Positions 1 to 6,285 of a DNA stretch of 8,298 nucleotides are shown here, one piece after another. The position numbers and the translations under genes are program-made. Every line of letters starts with the position of its first letter. Position 1 is the stretch's first letter. The DNA is taken from assembly GCA_946061315.1 (NCBI GenBank), contig CAMGRB010000051.1:1-8298 (forward strand). Direction: 5' to 3'. The DNA comes from an uncultured Clostridia bacterium (GTDB lineage: Bacteria > Bacillota > Clostridia > Oscillospirales > CAG-272). The notes under the pieces were generated by a model. It saw only the letters and a list, made by a program, of their open reading frames with translations. It made no database searches and was not told where the DNA came from.

Positions 1-7
1 TATAAAT

Positions 8-37
8 ATTTTAACGCACGCAAAGATAACTTGTCAA
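8..37 (-). promoter_or_regulatory. Predicted sigma-A-type promoter firing out of the left edge
   Basis: On the minus strand a perfect -35 hexamer TTGACA (37-32) is followed after 18 bases by TAAAAT (13-8), five of six matches to the -10 consensus. It lies just beyond the hairpin terminator at 68-96, as expected for the start of the next transcription unit. The start site would fall at or past base 1, so the gene it drives is not visible. The surrounding DNA is AT-rich, which raises the chance of a false match, but the perfect -35 makes this the best promoter candidate in the window. Confidence 0.6.
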
Positions 38-60
38 CTTTTTTAATATAATATTGTATA

Positions 61-96
61 AATAAACAAAGCCGCGGTGTTTTTTGCCGTGGCTTT
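61..96 (-). terminator. Rho-independent terminator, possibly bidirectional
   Basis: A 10-bp inverted repeat (68-77 with 87-96) has a 9-base loop and lies 26 bases after the stop codon of the membrane protein gene. On the minus strand the stem is followed by TTTGTTTATTT, a fair U-tract, but it carries one A-C mismatch (bases 90 and 74). On the plus strand the same pair is a G-U wobble, so the stem is unbroken there, with a shorter TTTT tail. It most simply ends the minus-strand unit above; termination in both directions is possible. Confidence 0.8.
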
Positions 97-122
97 TGTG
101 ATATTATACAAATAAAAATTGA

Positions 123-638
123 TTATTCTCCGAAAAATCTGTCTATGCGCAACCTGTGCCTTAAATTGTGTTTATAGAGGAGCGTCAGGCGCGAGAGCAC
201 GGTATCGTATAGGATAAAAGCCGCCACGCCGAGCACGAAGAATATGACCTCAAAATACCAGGCGTCCTGCAACATAAACACGAAAAACATAAGAAGAATG
301 TCGGCGCAGACGGAAATTACGATATAGAGCACCTTGAAAAACCACGCAAGCGGTTTTTTTGCTTTCTCGAAAAATATTTTAAGTACGGGATAAAGCCCGA
401 AAAGCGCATACTCAACCGCCACGAGCTTTGACGGAAGAATAAGAAAAGATATTATGGCGGTAACAACGTAAACGGGTATTGCTTTTGCACCCATTTCGTA
501 TCCGCACACAAAAATGCAGACCGAGGCGATAAGAACGGCGGTTAAGTCCATAAGCTCGATAAGGGAACCTAAAAAAAGTATAACCACTCCGAGCGCCGCC
601 ATCATAGCCGAAAAGGCTATATATTTCGTTTTTTTCAT
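123..638 (-). CDS. Six-helix integral membrane protein, resembling small ECF S-component-like proteins
   Basis: The product is 171 residues. It is very hydrophobic, with about six predicted membrane helices (near residues 5-26, 30-47, 52-68, 75-90, 100-123 and 128-147) and a basic C-terminal tail (KHNLRHRLRIDR), which suggests a cytoplasmic C-terminus. The opening [20 protein letters not shown], the six-helix size and the short loops recall S-components of energy-coupling-factor vitamin transporters, but I see no substrate-specific signature, so that is only a resemblance. The start at 638 is chosen because its ATG overlaps the stop of the J-domain gene as TGATG, implying translational coupling; a longer in-frame reading up to 809 would lie inside that gene and is rejected. 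A weak AGAGG sits upstream inside the previous gene. The two products probably act together, possibly at the membrane. The function is unknown. Confidence 0.85.
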   Translation of the reverse strand: MKKTKYIAFSAMMAALGVVILFLGSLIELMDLTAVLIASVCIFVCGYEMGAKAIPVYVVTAIISFLILPSKLVAVEYALFGLYPVLKIFFEKAKKPLAWFFKVLYIVISVCADILLMFFVFMLQDAWYFEVIFFVLGVAAFILYDTVLSRLTLLYKHNLRHRLRIDRFFGE

Positions 639-1228
639 CAGTAGCAGCCTCTGCCGCACAGACAGTCCATACAGACAAGGCAAGAGCATATATCGCAAAG
701 ATTGCAACCGACCGTGCCCGTGTTGTTGGGATTGCCGTAATTTGCCGACCTTGCGCGCAGATTTTCTCTCATCGCCTGATACTCGGCGTTGCCGGGGTCC
801 ATCTGACAAGCGGTGTCTATATGCTTAACTGCGTCAAAATGATATCCCCTCTGAATAAGCACACAGCCCTTGAGAAAATGCCACTCGGCGCCTCTTTTTT
901 CTTTTTCTATCTTGTTTAGCGAAGATTCGGCGGTATTGAAATCGCCTCTGTTTATGGCGACCCTTATCTCCGCATACACGGGGTCTGCCGAATACGTGCC
1001 CTGCGTGCCGTAACCAAACGAGCTGTTGTTTGATTCCCCCGCCCTTATGCGAAGTATCTCGTCGTATGCCTCGTTTATTTCCTTCATTTTCTCCTCGGCA
1101 AGATCGGATACGGGACTGTCTGCATAGTTATCGGGGTGATATTTCTTTGCAAGCTCTCTGTATGCTTTTTTTACTTCCTCGTTAGTCGCGCTCGGCGATA
1201 TCCCGAGAACCTCATAGGGATTTCTCAT
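638..1228 (-). CDS. J-domain protein with TPR-like middle and cysteine-rich tail
   Basis: The product is 196 residues. Residues 1-62 are a J domain: it opens [13 protein letters not shown], has helix [13 protein letters not shown] and the HPD triad at 31-33 that stimulates Hsp70 (DnaK) ATPase. A Ser/Gly/Asn-rich linker (about 63-83) leads to a helical part (84-160) that looks like two TPR-type repeats, including [20 protein letters not shown] and a following DPGNAEY. The tail holds eight cysteines (175, 178, 181, 183, 186, 189, 191, 195), which could bind zinc or another metal or be a lipidation or membrane-contact patch. The zinc-finger and C-terminal substrate domains of true DnaJ are absent, so this is a class C-type J protein that recruits DnaK to a specific client rather than the general chaperone. 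GGAGG at 1241-1237, eight bases before the ATG, fixes the start. It follows a likely promoter and overlaps the membrane protein gene. Confidence 0.92.
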   Translation of the reverse strand: MRNPYEVLGISPSATNEEVKKAYRELAKKYHPDNYADSPVSDLAEEKMKEINEAYDEILRIRAGESNNSSFGYGTQGTYSADPVYAEIRVAINRGDFNTAESSLNKIEKEKRGAEWHFLKGCVLIQRGYHFDAVKHIDTACQMDPGNAEYQAMRENLRARSANYGNPNNTGTVGCNLCDICSCLVCMDCLCGRGCY

Positions 1229-1270
1229 CTCTTGTTCCTCCGATTAAAGCGGTAGTTGTCGGTTTTTTAT

Positions 1271-1299
1271 ATTCTAACATAAGTATGCGACGAAATAAA
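1271..1299 (-). promoter_or_regulatory. Candidate extended -10 promoter for the J-domain gene
   Basis: On the minus strand TGtTAGAAT (1279-1271) is an extended -10 element with five of six matches in the hexamer. Seventeen bases upstream is TTTATT (1299-1294), a weak -35, which is usual when the TG extension is present. Transcription would start near 1264, leaving a leader of about 35 bases before the ATG at 1228. It lies in the only intergenic gap of any size (1229-1338) inside the gene group, which supports a separate transcript, although no terminator is visible before it. Confidence 0.5.
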
Positions 1300-1338
1300 G
1301 AAAACTGTGTTAAAAGTGTGTGAATTTCGCGCCGTCTT

Positions 1339-2205
1339 TTATTCCTTTGGCATCATTTTGGAGATTATTTTCTCCGTTTCGTTTTTCATTCCGTCGTAGA
1401 TGACGTTTTTAATTATTCTCTCAACGTCGTTATGCGAAGAAAAATCTATAAGCTCGACGCTTTTGCTCATCGCCTCAAGCTCAAGACAGAGCGCGCACTT
1501 CATCGTTTCCGCGGTGTCCTTGGTTATCTCTTTGCCGAAAGCGTTTACTATCGGATTGAAGGAGCTATTCTTTATATCGTTTGAAAAATCGTCGCAGGCG
1601 TCGATAACGTATATCCATCTGCCAAGGTGCCTGCCGATATCGTAGGCTATTCTGTAATTTGCTCCGTCAAGCCCGAAGGAAGAAACCTCGGCAAGAAGCT
1701 CACCGAAAATATCCGCCGCCGTATCCACCGAATCTCCGTTTTCTTTTTCATAGGATGAGAGTTTATCTATACACTCCCCGACCTTTTTTTCAAGCGGAAC
1801 AAGGCTTTCGTCCGTTTTTTTGAAAAACAGCGACACTGTGGCGGCAATTTTTGCTTTAAGGCGCGAAAAACCGTGTGAGTCGTTTATATTGTCTTTAAGC
1901 TTGAGTTTTGTGAGTATTGCGCTCGTTTTCGAGGAATATTCAAGAGAATCATTTTGGTCGAGCACGGGTCGCTTTTTCAGCGGGTGAAGCATACATCTTC
2001 TCATTCTTACGTTGCCCTTGACGTTTTCAAGCACCATTCTTACAAGAGCGAGAAAAACGAAGTCGTAATTGAGGGTCAGGCGGGATATGCAGCCCGTGCA
2101 TTTGCCCATCGTTTTGCAAAGCCCGCAATACGTTGCCTTATAAAGCTCGTTATCTTTTACTTTAAGCTCCGGTATATCCGGCTTTACGTACCCGAACACA
2201 GACAC
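1339..2205 (-). CDS. DUF5685 family protein
   Basis: The product is 288 residues from GTG at 2205, or 286 from GTG at 2199. The beginning FGYVKPDIPELKVKDNELY and the following YCGLC are the pattern I know from DUF5685, a family of unknown function in Clostridia. The G-run GAGGGGGGAG at 2214-2205 could serve either start; family members usually begin MFGYV, which favours 2199. Cysteines 27, 30, 36 and 39 form a C-x2-C-x5-C-x2-C motif, and C71 with H74 (RRCMLHP) may add metal ligands. Residues 202-210 read DACDDFSND, followed by an NP at 217-218; the rest appears mostly helical, with no signal peptide or membrane segment, so it should be cytosolic. The Asp-rich stretch superficially resembles metal-binding motifs of helical prenyl-transferring enzymes, which is an inference only. 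It lies 38 bp after the anchored-protein gene, so the two are probably co-transcribed. Confidence 0.87.
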   Translation of the reverse strand: MSVFGYVKPDIPELKVKDNELYKATYCGLCKTMGKCTGCISRLTLNYDFVFLALVRMVLENVKGNVRMRRCMLHPLKKRPVLDQNDSLEYSSKTSAILTKLKLKDNINDSHGFSRLKAKIAATVSLFFKKTDESLVPLEKKVGECIDKLSSYEKENGDSVDTAADIFGELLAEVSSFGLDGANYRIAYDIGRHLGRWIYVIDACDDFSNDIKNSSFNPIVNAFGKEITKDTAETMKCALCLELEAMSKSVELIDFSSHNDVERIIKNVIYDGMKNETEKIISKMMPKE

Positions 2206-2243
2206 TCCCCCCTCGTTTTTTTCATTTTAGCCCTTGCTTTTGC

Positions 2244-2996
2244 TTATTCGTCCACACCGAAATTTAGTATGGCTTTGAAAAGATCTATACTGTTTTGTTG
2301 CAAATCATCCTTGGTTGTTACAAGTTTTGACATTATGCAAATGACGGTATCGTCGGGCAAATCGTCAAATCCGCCCATATACTTTGCAAATTCCGTCTTT
2401 TTAAGATATACGCCGTATTCTCCGCACATAATGCTCTCATCCGGCTTATAGCCGAGCACGTCCTCGACTTTCATAAACGGACCTTTATTCAAAAGACCGG
2501 GATCAATCAAATAAATCGCCACTTGCCCTGACCGCATCTGATTTATGATAGTATCAAACGCTTCTTTGTTTGCGGCGTCGGACATTACCTTACCGTAAAC
2601 GTCGTGGTCTTTTATGCTCTCTTTTCTTTGCTCCTCCGTCTGATACGTTACAGTTGAGAGGAGTATTTTCTTCTCGCCGTCGCCGTTATAGTCCTTCATT
2701 ATCTCGGTAAGCGAGCCCGTGACGGAGCTATATATATCGGACGTTACGTATTTAGGTCCTGCGTACATAACGGTTATATCGCTTTTGTCCTTTTTTGCCA
2801 TCTGAACGCCGACTATTACGAAAATAAGGATAAATGCGGAGATAATTATAATCGCCCAATTGTATCTGTACCAGACGTTTGATATGAAATTGCCTTTTTT
2901 TATCTCGGCTTCGCTGCCGTGGATCTCCTCGTCGTTCTCTATGCCGAGCATCCTTTGGCGCATCGCCTCGTTTGATTCGAATTCGTCTTTTTTCAT
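2244..2996 (-). CDS. Single-pass membrane-anchored protein of unknown function
   Basis: The product is 250 residues and I do not recognise the family. Residues 1-45 are charged and acidic-rich, probably cytoplasmic. Residues 47-65 (NWAIIIISAFILIFVIVGV region) form one strong transmembrane helix. The remaining 185 residues, beginning DKSDITVMYAGP, should fold as a mixed alpha/beta domain outside the membrane. There is no lipobox and no signal-peptidase site. A DYNGDGEK stretch looks like a short calcium-loop sequence but lacks the rest of an EF-hand or dockerin. The ATG at 2996 is chosen because AAAGGAG (3008-3002) sits five bases upstream; an in-frame GTG at 3029 has no such site. It starts 65 bp after aspS with no terminator in between, so read-through from the T-box operon is possible. 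The DUF5685 gene follows after 38 bp. Confidence 0.85.
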   Translation of the reverse strand: MKKDEFESNEAMRQRMLGIENDEEIHGSEAEIKKGNFISNVWYRYNWAIIIISAFILIFVIVGVQMAKKDKSDITVMYAGPKYVTSDIYSSVTGSLTEIMKDYNGDGEKKILLSTVTYQTEEQRKESIKDHDVYGKVMSDAANKEAFDTIINQMRSGQVAIYLIDPGLLNKGPFMKVEDVLGYKPDESIMCGEYGVYLKKTEFAKYMGGFDDLPDDTVICIMSKLVTTKDDLQQNSIDLFKAILNFGVDE

Positions 2997-3001
2997 ATTA
3001 A

Positions 3002-3008
3002 CTCCTTT
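3002..3008 (-). promoter_or_regulatory. Ribosome binding site that fixes the start at 2996
   Basis: AAAGGAG on the minus strand lies five bases before the ATG at 2996. It selects this start over the in-frame GTG at 3029, which lies upstream of it and would add eleven residues. Confidence 0.75.
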
Positions 3009-3061
3009 AGGCAGGTGGCGTATTTGCACCGTCTACCGTTCGTCTTGTATGAATAATAGCG

Positions 3062-4837
3062 TCATTCTCTTATTTTGATATTTGCCTCTCTTAACTGCTT
3101 TTCCGTTACCGTGCCGGGTGCGCCCATCATAAGATCCTGCGCATTGCCGTTTAGCGGGAAGGCTATTACGTCCCTTATCGTTTCCTCGCCAGATATGAGC
3201 ATTATCATTCTGTCAACGCCGGGCGCCATACCTGCGTGAGGCGGTGCGCCGTAGGAAAACGCATTGTAAAGTGCGGAGAACTTCTCTTTGAGTACGTCCT
3301 CGCTATAGCCCGCTATCTCAAACGCCTTCTTCATAATCTCGGGACTGTGATTTCTGACTGCACCCGAGGAGAGCTCAACTCCGTTGCAGACTATATCGTA
3401 CTGATATGCAAGGATTGTAAGCGGGTCTTTATTAAGGAGCGCGTCAAGTCCTCCCTGCGGCATTGAGAACGGGTTGTGGGTAAAGTCTATTTTACCCGTT
3501 TCCTCGTTTATTTCGTACATCGGGAAGTCTACTATATAGCAGAACTCAAAAGCATCGTCTTTGATAAGTCCGAGTTCGTTTGCGATCCAGGTTCTCATTT
3601 CGCCCGAGAGCTTGTCGATAACTTTTGCGTTATCGCTGATAAAGAACAGCGATTCTCCTTCTTTAATGCCGACTAACTCGGTCAATTCTCTCTTTTCTTC
3701 GTCCGACAAAAACTTTGCGATAGGTCCCTTATATTCGCCGCCCTCTAACGTGATATAGCCGATACCGAACTTCATACCGATGCTTCTTGAATATGCGTCG
3801 ATAGCCTTTTCAAAAGCCTTTTTACCGTCACCGCTACCGTCCTTTTTAACGAGATAGTTGGCAACGATACCGCGGACGAGTTTGTTTTTGAACGGAACGG
3901 TCCTTCCGTCAATGGTTAAAAATTCGTGCTTTGCGAAAAAGTCCGTCAAGTCCTGAATAATCAAGGGGTTACGAAGATCGGGTTTATCCGTTCCGTATTT
4001 GAGCATTGCTTCCTTATAAGGAATACGGACAAACGGCGGCTTTGATACGTATTTATCCGTAAACTTTGAAAAAGTATCGTAAAGTACCTTTTCGCCTACC
4101 TCGAATACGTCCTCCTGCTGTGCAAACGCCATCTCGAAGTCAAGCTGATAAAACTCTCCCGGGGATCTGTCCTGGCGTGCGTCCTCATCTCTGAAGCAGG
4201 GCGCTATCTGGAAATACTTATCAAAGCCAGACACCATAAGGAGCTGCTTGAACTGCTGGGGTGCCTGAGGAAGCGCATAGAACTTGCCCTTGTGCTTTCT
4301 GCTCGGCACAAGATAATCCCTTGCTCCCTCGGGGGAGGATGCGGTAAGAATAGGCGTTTGTATCTCGGTAAAGCCCATTTCTTCCATCTCTTTGCGCAGG
4401 AACGAGATTATTTTTGACCTCAAAAGTATATTGTCGTGAATGTGCTTGTTGCGAAGGTCAAGATAGCGGTATTTGAGCCTTACGTCCTCTCTTGTCAAGG
4501 TCGAGCTTGCTATCTCGAACGGGAGCATTTTAGTGCATTTGCCGAGCACTTCGAGTTTTTCAATCTTTACCTCGACAAGTCCCGTATCAAGCTTTTCGTT
4601 TATAGTTTCCTCGCTGCGCTTAACTACCGTTCCCTCAATTCCGATAACGCTCTCTTTCGGGAGGTCCTTTATCATACTGTCGTCGTTTACAACGAGCTGT
4701 GTAACGCCGTAGTTATCACGCAGGTCGATAAAAATTACTCCTCCGTGGTCCCTTATAGTTTCAACCCAGCCCGCAAGCTTTACTCTTTTGCCTATATCCG
4801 ACTCTCTTAAATCGTTACAAGTGTGTGTTCTGAACAT
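3062..4837 (-). CDS. aspS: Aspartyl-tRNA synthetase, probably non-discriminating (Asp/Asn)
   Basis: The product is 591 residues, the normal length for bacterial-type AspRS. It charges tRNA with Asp and, if non-discriminating, also makes Asp-tRNA(Asn) for GatCAB. Residues 1-105 are the anticodon-binding OB fold (GWVETIRDHGGVIFIDLRD). The class II core shows YRYLDLR (123-129), SPEGARDYLVPSR (168-180), motif 2 CFRDED (214-219) and motif 3 GVDRMIML (540-547). The bacterial GAD insertion occupies roughly 295-410. His31 follows RD, where E. coli AspRS has Leu (RDLGS); His at this place has been linked to tRNA(Asn) acceptance in Pseudomonas AspRS. The sequences RSPGEFYQLD, HNPFSMPQGG and NGNAQDLMMGAP differ from E. 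coli and recall the alpha-proteobacterial-like clade, from memory. It starts 11 bp after gatB with AAGAGG upstream, so it is the fourth gene of the T-box operon. Confidence 0.98.
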   Translation of the reverse strand: MFRTHTCNDLRESDIGKRVKLAGWVETIRDHGGVIFIDLRDNYGVTQLVVNDDSMIKDLPKESVIGIEGTVVKRSEETINEKLDTGLVEVKIEKLEVLGKCTKMLPFEIASSTLTREDVRLKYRYLDLRNKHIHDNILLRSKIISFLRKEMEEMGFTEIQTPILTASSPEGARDYLVPSRKHKGKFYALPQAPQQFKQLLMVSGFDKYFQIAPCFRDEDARQDRSPGEFYQLDFEMAFAQQEDVFEVGEKVLYDTFSKFTDKYVSKPPFVRIPYKEAMLKYGTDKPDLRNPLIIQDLTDFFAKHEFLTIDGRTVPFKNKLVRGIVANYLVKKDGSGDGKKAFEKAIDAYSRSIGMKFGIGYITLEGGEYKGPIAKFLSDEEKRELTELVGIKEGESLFFISDNAKVIDKLSGEMRTWIANELGLIKDDAFEFCYIVDFPMYEINEETGKIDFTHNPFSMPQGGLDALLNKDPLTILAYQYDIVCNGVELSSGAVRNHSPEIMKKAFEIAGYSEDVLKEKFSALYNAFSYGAPPHAGMAPGVDRMIMLISGEETIRDVIAFPLNGNAQDLMMGAPGTVTEKQLREANIKIRE

Positions 4838-4848
4838 ACCTCTACCTC

Positions 4849-6282
4849 TTATTTACTCAATTCTTTCAGTATTGCTTCGTTTACCTTTGCGGGATTTGCC
4901 TTGCCTTTTAATTCTTTCATTACCTGTCCCACAAAAAATCCGAGTACCTTGGTCTTGCCGCCCTTATATTCGGCAACGCTTGCCGGATTTGCCCCGACTA
5001 TTTTCCTTACGGTATCAACTATGAGTCCGTCGTCGTCTATTGCCTCCATGGAGTGCTCCTTTATATAGCCGTCAACGTCTATTTTGCCGCCCGCCTCAAC
5101 CATAGCCTCAAGTATCTCCATGCCTGATGCGCGGTTTATCTTGCCCGAGGTTACCTTTGATATTACCTCGGCAAAATTATCGGGATCGAGCGACACGTCG
5201 TCAAGCGTTTTGCCTCTTTCGTTAAGGAGCTTCTGAAGCGGAACTATTATCCAGTTTGCAATCTCTTTTGGCATATTTATCTTTGAGAGCGTTTTTTCAA
5301 AAAGCTCCGCCGTGTGAAGCGATGCGGTAAGGAGCGATGCGTCGTAGTCGCTCAAAGCATAGTCCGACATAAACCTTTGCTTGCGGCTCTCTGCCATTTC
5401 GGGAAGCGACGCCCTTACACTCTCTATATATTCGTCCGTTACGACAAGCGGCAAAAGATCCGGCTCGGGAAAATATCTGTAATCCTGCGCGTTTTCCTTA
5501 CTGCGCATTGCGTAACTGCTTCTTTTGTCCTCGTTCCAATGGCGAGTTTGCTGAATTATTCTCTCGCCCGACTCGATGGCGTCTATCTGCCTTGCGCTCT
5601 CGTGCTCTATTGCGTGCTCTATCGCCCTGAAGGAGTTTATGTTTTTCGTTTCAGTTCTGGTGCCGAACGTTTCCTCGCCCTTTTTGCGAACGGAGAGGTT
5701 GATATCCACTCTCATGGAGCCCTCCTGCATCTTGCAGTCGGATATTCCGAGATATTCGCAAATTGATTTTATCTTCTGAAGGTACGCTATTACCTCGGCG
5801 GAGGAACGGAAATCCGGCTCGGACACTATCTCGATAAGCGGAACGCCGCACCTGTTGTAGTCGGGATAGGTTTCGTTATCGTATTCGGAGTGGATAAGCT
5901 TGCCCGCGTCCTCCTCCATGTGCATCTCGTGTATTCTTATTACCTTTTCGGTATCTCCGACCTTTATCGGTACTTTGCCGTTTTTGCCTATCGGGAAATA
6001 AAGCTGGGATATCTGATATGCTTTGGGCAGGTCGGGATAGAAATAATTCTTTCTGTCAAATACGCTCGTTTTGGATATTTCACAGTTAAAGGCTATCGCC
6101 GCCATGGTAGCATACCTTAAAACCTCGCCGTTAAAAATGGGGAGCGCTCCCGGCAGTCCCATGCAGACGGGGCAACACTGTGTGTTCGGCTTTGCGCCGA
6201 AGGCGGTTGAACAGCCGCAGAATATTTTCGTTTTTGTAGAAAGTTCTACGTGGACCTCAAGTCCTATGACCGTTTCCCACAT
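4849..6282 (-). CDS. gatB: Asp-tRNA(Asn)/Glu-tRNA(Gln) amidotransferase subunit B
   Basis: The product is 477 residues, full length for GatB. This subunit binds the mischarged tRNA and phosphorylates the Asp or Glu side chain with ATP, after which ammonia from GatA forms the amide. Visible landmarks are VIGLEVHVEL (5-14), DRKNYFYPDLPKAYQISQ (76-93), HMEEDAGK (121-128), PLIEIVSEPD (148-157), MQEGSMRVD (185-193) and YRYFPEPDLLPL (268-279), with the helical C-terminal tRNA-binding tail ending in GQVMKELKGKANP and a leucine-rich end. Cysteines 22, 24, 37 and 40 (FCGC and CPVC) form two CxC/CxxC pairs that likely hold zinc; S. aureus GatB lacks them. The extra C36 is unusual. The ATG is three bases after the gatA stop and its AAAGGAGG site lies inside the end of gatA, so the two are coupled. 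Confidence 0.98.
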   Translation of the reverse strand: MWETVIGLEVHVELSTKTKIFCGCSTAFGAKPNTQCCPVCMGLPGALPIFNGEVLRYATMAAIAFNCEISKTSVFDRKNYFYPDLPKAYQISQLYFPIGKNGKVPIKVGDTEKVIRIHEMHMEEDAGKLIHSEYDNETYPDYNRCGVPLIEIVSEPDFRSSAEVIAYLQKIKSICEYLGISDCKMQEGSMRVDINLSVRKKGEETFGTRTETKNINSFRAIEHAIEHESARQIDAIESGERIIQQTRHWNEDKRSSYAMRSKENAQDYRYFPEPDLLPLVVTDEYIESVRASLPEMAESRKQRFMSDYALSDYDASLLTASLHTAELFEKTLSKINMPKEIANWIIVPLQKLLNERGKTLDDVSLDPDNFAEVISKVTSGKINRASGMEILEAMVEAGGKIDVDGYIKEHSMEAIDDDGLIVDTVRKIVGANPASVAEYKGGKTKVLGFFVGQVMKELKGKANPAKVNEAILKELSK

Positions 6283-6285
6283 ATG

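Noticed and set aside
31..52. Plus-strand promoter from TTGTCA and TATAAT
   Set aside because: The two elements are only 10 bases apart; the TATAAT is chance in an AT-rich stretch.
639..809. In-frame upstream extension of the membrane protein (228 residues in total)
   Set aside because: It lies wholly inside the J-domain gene in another frame, has Arg/Gln-rich low-likelihood sequence, and the ATG at 638 coupled by TGATG explains the start.
1236..1264. Hairpin of CCG/CGG hiding the J-protein ribosome binding site
   Set aside because: Only three to four pairs can form, too weak to regulate.
1301..1338. Terminator after the DUF5685 gene
   Set aside because: The GT- and AC-rich stretches do not form a complementary stem and no GC-rich hairpin with a U-tract is present.
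1954..2451. 165-codon plus-strand open frame
   Set aside because: It runs antisense across the DUF5685/anchored-protein junction, matches no family I know, and looks like a shadow of the two minus-strand genes.
2680..2705. Calcium-binding dockerin or EF-hand from DYNGDGEK
   Set aside because: Only part of one loop is present, without the paired repeat or flanking helices.
5314..5766. 150-codon plus-strand open frame
   Set aside because: It is antisense to gatB, which is a clear full-length gene; no recognisable protein and no good ribosome binding site.
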